Assembly (NCBI RefSeq): GCF_037975245.1
Contig: NC_092566.1
Coordinates: 12,951,001-13,015,000, forward strand
DNA length: 64,000 nucleotides
Direction: 5' to 3'
Source: Apostichopus japonicus
Taxonomy: Eukaryota > Echinodermata > Holothuroidea > Aspidochirotida > Stichopodidae
Numbering within the stretch: position 1 is the first letter of the stretch; every line of letters starts with the position of its first letter. Below are positions 61,501-64,000 of the stretch, piece after piece. The translations under genes were made by a program, and so were the position numbers. Under the pieces are notes generated by a model. It was given only the letters and a program-made list of their open reading frames with translations. It was not told the DNA's origin and did not search any database.

Positions 61501-63255
61501 AATAAACATTTTTGTAGTGCACTTCACACTGACCAAGTGTTAACATAGTTGTAGTGCACTTCACACTGACTAAGTGTAAACATTTTTGTAGTGCACTTCA
61601 CACTGACCAAGTGTTAACATAGTTGTAGTGCACTTCACACTGACTAAGTGTAAACATTTTTGTAGTGCACTTCACACTTACTAAGTTTAAACATTGTTGA
61701 AGTGCACTTCACACTGACTAAGAATAAACATTGTTGAATTGCACTTCACACTGACTAAGTTTAAACATTGTTGAAGTGCACTTCACACTGACTAAGAATA
61801 AACATTGTTGAAGTGCACTGTACACTGACTAAGTGTAAACATTGTTGTAGTGCACTTCATACTGACTAAGTGTAAACATTGTTGTAGTGCACTTCACACT
61901 GACTAAGTGTAAACATTGTTGTAATGCACTTCAAACTGACTAAGTGTAAACATTGTTGTAGTGCACTTCACACTGACTAAGTGTAAACATTGTTGAATTG
62001 CACTTCACACTGACTAAGAATAAACATTGTTGAAGTGCACTTCACACTGACTAAGAATAAACATTGTTGAAGTGCACTTCACACTGACTAAGAATTAACA
62101 TTGTTGAAGTGCACTTCACACTGACTAAGAATAAACATTGTTGAAGTGCACTTCACACTGACTAAGAATAAACAATGAATGTATAGAATGTGTTCTATAC
62201 ATTGGAAGTTTTGTAATATTGTCTGCCCGTTGGGGAGGTGGTGGGGGCTCATCCCGGGTTTTATTCCACCATATATTTATACAATGTTACACCCCTGGTG
62301 CACCCCACTCCCCTATAGGCCATGTTTATGTTCTACTAAGTGATACACTCTGGCATGCAACGTTAATTCTGACATTTCACTTCAATTCTGCCTTTTCTCT
62401 TTACCCAGGTCGATACTGCTGATGTTATTATCCATGTACTTGATGTTAACGATAACAGCCCTCAACTGAACTCCTCAGCACCTGCTGTATTTTTAATTGT
62501 TGAAGGACAACCTGATGACTTTATTGGACAAATTTCAGTAAGAGTATTCATGTTTATACTGTCCGTACAGCTTCAGAGCTGTATTAAACAATAATGAAAG
62601 GATGATTTCAAATATGATACGTTGAAACAGAAAGAAAACCTTATGCTTTGAAACAGGCAATATTATTTATTTTTCCATTCAAATGACACTGTTACTCAAA
62701 TAAAACCTGTATAATTAATGTGACATCATTCTTTGCTTAGCTAATTTACAAACCTTTTAATAAAAGGGGTTAGACTGAAAAATAGTGACATTTTGTTTTC
62801 GTAATTTCTATGCTGCTTAGGCAAGAGCTATCTAAAAATTACTTTAACATTGTGATGCTCTATCTGTTTCAAGAATATGACTTAATTTTTCCAAAAATTG
62901 TGTCAATTATTAAATGTGCCATTTTAATGTCATTTCTTGTCAACAGGCTTTTGACCCAGATGAGCAAGGGAGACCTAACTCTGAAGTATGGTTCAGCATG
63001 GACTCTGAGTATTTCAAGATCAGTGCTACTAGTGGCAGCATCTCAACCACAGATCGAGTATTGTTTGTGGATGATGTGGAGCGTCTTGAAGTAGAGGTAA
63101 CTCTTCATGACAGAGGGACACCGCCAATGTCCTCTGATGTCACCATTGTCATCATCATCCAAGACGTGGAAGACTTTTCTCCTGTGTTTGAATATCTAGA
63201 GTACACTGCATCTATACAGGAGAACTATGTCGCCCTCAACTTCCTGATGTTGAGA
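28486..63255 (+). CDS. PCDH15: Protocadherin-15 orthologue, 5' part (20 coding exons; continues beyond window)
   Basis: Joining the 20 exons listed below gives one uninterrupted 854-codon frame with every intron phase matching. The product has a signal peptide, cadherin repeats EC1 to EC7 and the start of EC8. Pcdh15 is the lower half of hair-cell tip links in vertebrates, and Cad99C is its microvillar orthologue in insects. Support for this family: Cys36 and Cys123 match the extra EC1 disulfide of Pcdh15 with nearly the same spacing; EC1 starts NIDEESLPGT, followed by GENDPNISLSLK; the EC2-EC3 junction LDDNDFGPFFLPC has a second Cys nine residues on. Linkers include DINDNAP (144-150), DVNDNAP (503-509) and DVNDNSP (720-726). 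EC3 and EC5 have degenerate calcium motifs. Vertebrate proteins have 11 EC repeats, so about four repeats, the membrane segment and the tail lie to the right. Confidence 0.85.
30575..30612 (+). repeat. Fragment of a dispersed repeat (see 37637)
   Basis: ATGTATTTTAGATCCTC then TGCAAGCAG and AACTCGCAA match the start of the element at 37637, then homology stops. Confidence 0.55.
35255..35700 (+). repeat. Tandem array of the dispersed DR1-bearing repeat, about 3.5 units
   Basis: Units of about 120-140 bp built from GTAAACACGATATCTCAA, TGTAGAAGTACCACA, AGAAGCCTATTGTTTTTGG and GGTGGAGGTCAAAGGTCAT. A perfect DR1 lies at 35378-35390 and a one-mismatch version near 35511-35524. Open frames here are by-products. 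Confidence 0.8.
37637..37800 (+). repeat. Dispersed repeat, unidentified family
   Basis: TTTTAGATCCTCATGCAAGC, then GAACTCGCAAAGAAGCC, then AAGCCGCAGCTGACCGTC. A shorter copy of its start lies at 30575. It is more GC-rich than the intron around it and resembles a mobile-element fragment, but no class can be assigned. Confidence 0.45.
38080..38094 (+). CDS. PCDH15: Pcdh15 exon 2: 15-nt microexon
   Basis: Five-codon exon between ATTTATAG and GTGAGT, phase 1-1, giving GQEIN when joined to exon 1. Flanking introns are 9.5 kb and 0.47 kb. Because it is symmetric, skipping it keeps the frame, so it may be alternative. It lies between signal peptide and EC1. Confidence 0.6.
38567..38635 (+). CDS. 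PCDH15: Pcdh15 exon 3: mature N-terminus and start of EC1
   Basis: 69 nt, phase 1-1, acceptor TTTTTGCAG, donor GTAATT. Encodes VCSRNDGSDDEF then LIFNIDEESLP. Cys36 lies 16 residues before the IDEES motif, the same spacing as in vertebrate Pcdh15, where this Cys forms the EC1 disulfide. Confidence 0.82.
38829..39244. mobile_element. Foldback/MITE-like element with internal AAACTnAGTTT palindromes
   Basis: Ends are inverted: TTGGCAAGCCACATGTGCA at 38829-38847 against TGCACATATGGCTTGCCA on the right (16 of 19 match). The interior is a run of about ten short palindromes such as GATAAACTTAGTTTATC, GATAAACTGAGTTTATC and ATAAACTCGGTTTAT. No coding capacity. It lies in intron 3. Flanks are C-rich on both sides (ACCCCC / ACCCCCCC), so a short target duplication is possible but not clear. 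Confidence 0.65.
39556..39710 (+). CDS. PCDH15: Pcdh15 exon 4: body of EC1
   Basis: 155 nt, entry phase 1, exit phase 0; acceptor CATTTTTAG, donor GTGAGT at 39711. Encodes GTSIGYLPFEGFAGENDPN followed by ISLSLKEGFEDNKYVYIDAE and ends LTDTIDSD. The DPNISLSLK segment matches DPTIELSLK in vertebrate Pcdh15 EC1. The donor region is duplicated 377 bp downstream. Confidence 0.85.
39708..40455 (+). repeat. 377-bp tandem duplication including the exon-4 splice donor
   Basis: GATGTGAGTATGTGTGTCTG begins both copies, at 39708 and 40085; the two copies differ at only a few bases (an A-run length and ACACGC/ACGCGC). Each contains a GC-rich palindromic patch with repeated GCGCAATCTTAAGAT. The second copy carries a perfect duplicate GTGAGT donor at 40088. 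Confidence 0.92.
41530..41595 (+). CDS. PCDH15: Pcdh15 exon 5: EC1, disulfide cysteine
   Basis: 66 nt, phase 0-0, acceptor CTTCACAG, donor GTAAGT. Encodes IMSRVEQLRVDVNCEPLTG; Cys123 is the expected partner of Cys36 (87 residues apart; 88 in mouse Pcdh15). Aligns with the segment ending VQVQC in the vertebrate protein. Confidence 0.78.
41761..41830 (+). repeat. tRNA-like SINE head or tRNA pseudogene
   Basis: GGCCTGGATAGCTCAGTTCA followed by TATAGCAGAGGATCTTGAGG and GGGCTTCCAATCCC: an A-box (TAGCTCAGT) and a degraded B-box (canonical GGTTCGAATCC) at tRNA spacing. The acceptor stem does not pair and the anticodon arm is unclear, so it is not a working tRNA. It sits in intron 5 of Pcdh15. Confidence 0.55.
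42101..42196 (+). CDS. PCDH15: Pcdh15 exon 6: end of EC1, EC1-EC2 linker
   Basis: 96 nt, phase 0-0, acceptor TACTTCTTAG, donor GTAATG. Encodes RELSYTVYVEVNDINDNAPQ then FVNPPYGFSLSE; DINDNAP is the canonical calcium-binding linker of cadherins. Confidence 0.88.
42245..43215 (+). repeat. Tandem array of the dispersed DR1-bearing repeat, about 7 units
   Basis: Roughly 130-140-bp units with CTTGTAAACATG/ACGATATCTC, GGATACTTTTCATAC, CATGTAGATG, AGAAGCC and TGGTGGAGGTCAAAGGTCA. Perfect DR1 at 42380-42392 and 43080-43092; a one-mismatch AGGTCAATGGTCA near 42806. Same family as 35255-35700. Confidence 0.8.
45015..45140 (+). repeat. Short tandem repeat, about 62-bp unit, two units
   Basis: CATGAGTTAATTTAAACAT and GCGTCTCCTTAATTGGCTGC recur with few changes just upstream of exon 7. 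Confidence 0.7.
45285..45392 (+). CDS. PCDH15: Pcdh15 exon 7: first part of EC2
   Basis: 108 nt, phase 0-0, acceptor TATGCCTAG, donor GTAAGT. Encodes LSEPNTVVFSGVKAEDADAN then GNGQILYSVLQNPNDP; the DAD-NGNGQI-Y pattern is the standard mid-repeat calcium motif. Confidence 0.88.
46308..46978 (+). repeat. 71-bp minisatellite (with 66-bp variants), about nine units
   Basis: Units share TCTGTATCTACTCTATCCAT, TATCTACATGGAGAGTATAG and TGTACTATAGACTATATAGA; units lacking GGAGA are 66 bp. In intron 7 of Pcdh15. Confidence 0.9.
47353..47589. mobile_element. Foldback MITE-like element with long inverted ends
   Basis: About 45-bp imperfect inverted ends: ATGGAACGCATAAAAGGGAA then TATTTCGTTGTCTAAACTAA on the left, and the reverse complement of ATGGAACACGAAAAGGGCAA then TATTTCGTTGTCTAAACTAA on the right. 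Internal TTTAGACAACG copies recur. 237 bp, no coding frame. Its AAACTAAGTTT core resembles the palindromes in the 38829 element. Confidence 0.75.
48745..49645 (-). mobile_element. LINE remnant: reverse transcriptase C-terminal part (CR1/L2/Jockey-like)
   Basis: On the minus strand, from about 49645 downward, frames give GVPQGSVLDPTLYMIIYT (RT motif B), then a 179-codon open segment (48879-49418) with TEVMHISPRFRS-like entry, SVGDTSINYSDQFRNLGVIF, HICHLCRCARSSIRYIGHIR and RINYKLLLIVFKCLH, then YGSKTLSFKAPYLWN-like residues. This is the usual RT thumb and C-terminal order of CR1/L2/Jockey-type elements. Frames are broken, so it is not a gene. It lies antisense in intron 7 of Pcdh15. Confidence 0.78.
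50565..50675 (+). CDS. PCDH15: Pcdh15 exon 8: middle of EC2
   Basis: 111 nt, phase 0-0, acceptor TTTTTTTAG, donor GTACGT. Encodes ESVEHFAFLTSGTPELSLIM then KLDYESKQSWEVLVEAR; LDYE is the DxE calcium motif, aligned with RLNYEDKTRY in vertebrate Pcdh15. Confidence 0.87.
51648..51809 (+). CDS. PCDH15: Pcdh15 exon 9: EC2 end and EC3 start (diagnostic)
   Basis: 162 nt, phase 0-0, acceptor CTTTTTTGCAG, donor GTAGGT. Encodes NRNTTMITVTVLDDNDFGP followed by FFLPCMFDESSVGCIDFNY. The vertebrate protein has the same odd linker, with FLPC followed by a second Cys eight residues on (nine here, Cys268 and Cys277). This is the strongest single orthology marker. Confidence 0.9.
52055..52157 (+). CDS. PCDH15: Pcdh15 exon 10: EC3
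   Basis: 103 nt, entry phase 0, exit phase 1; acceptor TTTCAATGCAG, donor GTAGGA. Encodes VLDGPLVFGPGPIHAMDGDE then NVTVSEQIFFNFTE, with DGD as the calcium motif and two possible N-glycosylation sites (NVT, NFT). Confidence 0.82.
52671..52783 (+). CDS. PCDH15: Pcdh15 exon 11: EC3
   Basis: 113 nt, entry phase 1, exit phase 0; acceptor TCTTTGAAG, donor GTAAGA. Encodes GEPANYAEYFEIDSISGNVS then QLKPVRHSEIPEFRITLQ. The usual DRE calcium triad is replaced by RHSE. Confidence 0.85.
53184..53393 (+). CDS. PCDH15: Pcdh15 exon 12: EC3 end and EC4 start
   Basis: 210 nt, phase 0-0, acceptor CTGTCGTGCAG, donor GTACCT. Encodes the degenerate linker VKEINNFEPEF, then VFSGFIQEGADAGTPVWDSP, then LQATDPDLEE. 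It aligns with YQGYILESAPVGATI and the long insertion before DKD in vertebrate EC4. Confidence 0.88.
53614..54386 (+). repeat. 43-bp minisatellite, about 18 units
   Basis: Unit begins TTGAATTCATACATGTCAAT and continues GCTGTGAATTACTAGGAGAA then GTA. Units alternate GAATTACTAG with GAACTACT(A/C)G; the first ones have GTCTATG. In intron 12 of Pcdh15. Confidence 0.95.
56061..56198 (+). CDS. PCDH15: Pcdh15 exon 13: EC4
   Basis: 138 nt, phase 0-0, acceptor TTATCTCTAG, donor GTAAGT. Encodes DEVFRVSYMLNDPSGTFILA then TEIVVNGMIDREMVEKYELK; DRE at residues 468-470 is the canonical calcium motif. Confidence 0.9.
57054..57236 (+). CDS. PCDH15: Pcdh15 exon 14: EC4 end and EC5 start
   Basis: 183 nt, phase 0-0, acceptor TTTCATTACAAAG, donor GTAAGT. 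Encodes SESVTVNITVLDVNDNAPYF, the canonical linker at 503-509, then NKYSVGRNQYG and LKAGTVIME. Confidence 0.9.
57829..58040 (+). CDS. PCDH15: Pcdh15 exon 15: EC5
   Basis: 212 nt, entry phase 0, exit phase 2; donor GTGAGT at 58041. The acceptor is taken at CAATTGCAAG before LQVADVDTKP, since this gives phase 0; nearby AG sites break the frame. DVD is the calcium motif; the DRE position reads VEDAIEIP, so that motif is lost. Ends LQASDVDNPFL. Confidence 0.82.
58142..59185 (+). repeat. 66-bp minisatellite, about 16 units, open on both strands
   Basis: Units start GGCAATTCTACATATGAAGG and include GCTAATGCAATGTCCC and CACATCTTCCATTATTATTG. Because 66 is a multiple of 3, a 357-codon plus-strand frame (58166-59239) runs across the array, and minus-strand frames are open too. 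It begins about 100 bp after the exon-15 donor, in intron 15. Reading through the donor meets TGA at once, so it is not an extension of exon 15. Confidence 0.95.
59919..60051 (+). CDS. PCDH15: Pcdh15 exon 16: EC5 end and EC6 start
   Basis: 133 nt, entry phase 2, exit phase 0; acceptor TCATGGCAG, donor GTGAGT. Encodes LSLEITLGIKVIGENDTEGP then VFVQKEFIRYASEGTQVGSV. The linker GENDTEGP is a degenerate DxNDNxP. Confidence 0.87.
60497..60573 (+). CDS. PCDH15: Pcdh15 exon 17: EC6
   Basis: 77 nt, entry phase 0, exit phase 2; acceptor CTTCACTAG, donor GTGCGT. Encodes ANQTNRLPILYSFTSNDGFF then TIDPT. The usual DxD after the alpha-helical turn is absent. Confidence 0.83.
61119..61203 (+). CDS. PCDH15: Pcdh15 exon 18: EC6
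   Basis: 85 nt, entry phase 2, exit phase 0; acceptor TTTACAACAG, donor GTACTG. Encodes SGGIRLAKELDRETQSQHIV then IVQAESGGK; LDRE at 689-692 is canonical. Confidence 0.87.
61472..62174 (+). repeat. 37-bp minisatellite, about 19 units
   Basis: Units GTAGTGCACTTCACACTGAC then TAAGTGTAAACATTGTT, with a second type ending TAAGAATAAACATTGTTGAA. The two types form runs, suggesting block duplication. In intron 18 of Pcdh15. Confidence 0.95.
62409..62537 (+). CDS. PCDH15: Pcdh15 exon 19: EC6 end and EC7 start
   Basis: 129 nt, phase 0-0, acceptor CTTTACCCAG, donor GTAAGA. Encodes VDTADVIIHVLDVNDNSPQL with the canonical linker at 720-726, then VFLIVEGQPDDFIGQIS. Confidence 0.9.
62947..63255 (+). CDS. 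PCDH15: Pcdh15 exon 20: EC7 and start of EC8 (last exon in window)
   Basis: 309 nt, phase 0-0, acceptor CTTGTCAACAG, donor GTAAGT at 63256. Encodes AFDPDEQGRPNSEVWFSMDS, FKISATSGSIST, LHDRGTPPMSSDVTIVIIIQ, DVEDFSPVFEYLEYTASIQE and NFLMLR: one nearly complete cadherin repeat in a single exon. The linker DVEDFSP is a variant of DxNDNxP. The gene continues to the right of the window. Confidence 0.92.
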
Positions 63256-64000
63256 GTAAGTAATATAATTTTATATTTTATTCTTATAGGAGCTGTTAAG
63301 AGTATGGATCAACTGGGGTCCAACACCTGTCAACAGCCCTTGGGCCCTTTACAGAGATTATTGTAACAACACAGAGACTTTCCTCTTCCAGATCGTGCCT
63401 GGATCATGAGTCCTGTCCAGCTGGTTGTGGTGTAGACCACTTGACCTCCCAAAAGTGGATTGAGGACATTTCTGGGGGATGTTCTCCAAAGAATCTGAAA
63501 GACTGATATGATATAGCCTTATTCCACATTCTAGGTTACAGAGTCCCCAGCATATTGTGTGTCTGACAGTTTATGGGTACAAAGCCCTCATTAGGCCTTC
63601 CAAATAGTGATGGTTGTTCAAAGGCATAACAGAATGACAGTGTCCTAAATCAGGCAAGCAGGACAAGGTCTCCGGCCCTCTGACATGTGATCTCAGGTTA
63701 CAGTGGTGCAAAGCCTGCAATGTGTTGCTCTCAGTGGTCCATCTGCTGTGTCCAGTTATTTGATAGTCCAAGTTTTCTATGGCCCCAGCAAAATGGGTAC
63801 TCCATTCACATGTAGTGTGTTGTCCCTGAGTACATCTTATATTGTGGCCTCTGATAAACAACCATTCCTTTGTTAATTAGCCCTGATAATTTGATTAGAG
63901 ATCTAGTCTTTTAGCCCAAAGTTATGCCTGACTTCTAGTTTGCAACAATTTCATCAAACCTTTTGACTATCTTTCAAAATCTAATTAATTGACAGTTCTA
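63256..64000 (+). other. Pcdh15 intron 20, start
   Basis: Begins GTAAGTAATA. The stretch about 63290-63870 is more GC-rich than typical intron here and may be a repeat, but no family was recognised and no exon is supported. Confidence 0.5.

Overview
The window is eukaryotic and almost certainly from an invertebrate deuterostome, most likely an echinoderm. This rests on three things seen in the sequence: AT-rich DNA dominated by introns, an extracellular gene of sushi (CCP) and HYR exons of a kind greatly expanded in echinoderms, and dense non-LTR and MITE-type repeats. No species can be named from sequence alone. There are no operons. Coding DNA is small exons with GT-AG borders, so most long open frames are chance or repeat-derived.

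Region 1 (1 to about 12.3 kb, plus strand) is the 3' part of a secreted or cell-surface CCP/HYR gene. Its 5' end lies outside the window. A block carrying one CCP exon is present three times (offsets 4139 and 3300 bp) and is nearly identical in each copy, so exon duplication is recent. The remaining exons are CCP, HYR, HYR, CCP and a short terminal exon ending at 12276. All are symmetric phase 1-1 except an orphan half-HYR exon at 3842-3957, which cannot be spliced in frame to its visible neighbours.

Region 2 (about 12.3 to 28.4 kb) is intergenic and repeat-rich. It holds two (TA)n tracts, hAT-type fragments, a U2-snRNA-like sequence on the minus strand (about 15722-15896), a probable hAT non-autonomous element (17999-18523), a broken L1/Tx1-type LINE (about 18955-22790) and a GC-rich MITE (24508-24857). 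The MITE family also occurs at 1619, 5763, about 7262 and 11314. Two copies have exact 8-bp target-site duplications.

Region 3 (28486 to the right edge) is the 5' part of a protocadherin-15 (Pcdh15/Cad99C) orthologue on the plus strand. Twenty exons could be joined in one frame with matching phases, giving 854 residues: signal peptide, EC1 to EC7 and the start of EC8. Diagnostic features are an EC1 cysteine pair (Cys36/Cys123), the IDEES-PGT start of EC1 and the LDDNDFGPFFLPC junction entering EC3. Intron 1 is 9.5 kb and is followed by a 15-nt microexon. The introns carry two foldback elements, a 377-bp tandem duplication that copies a splice donor, a LINE remnant, a tRNA-like SINE head, and four large minisatellites (71, 43, 66 and 37 bp units) between 46 and 62 kb. 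A dispersed repeat present in both genes repeatedly contains a perfect DR1 nuclear-receptor motif.

The two genes are unrelated in function as far as can be seen: one encodes an extracellular CCP/HYR protein, the other a cadherin of sensory or microvillar tip-links. They are separated by about 16 kb.
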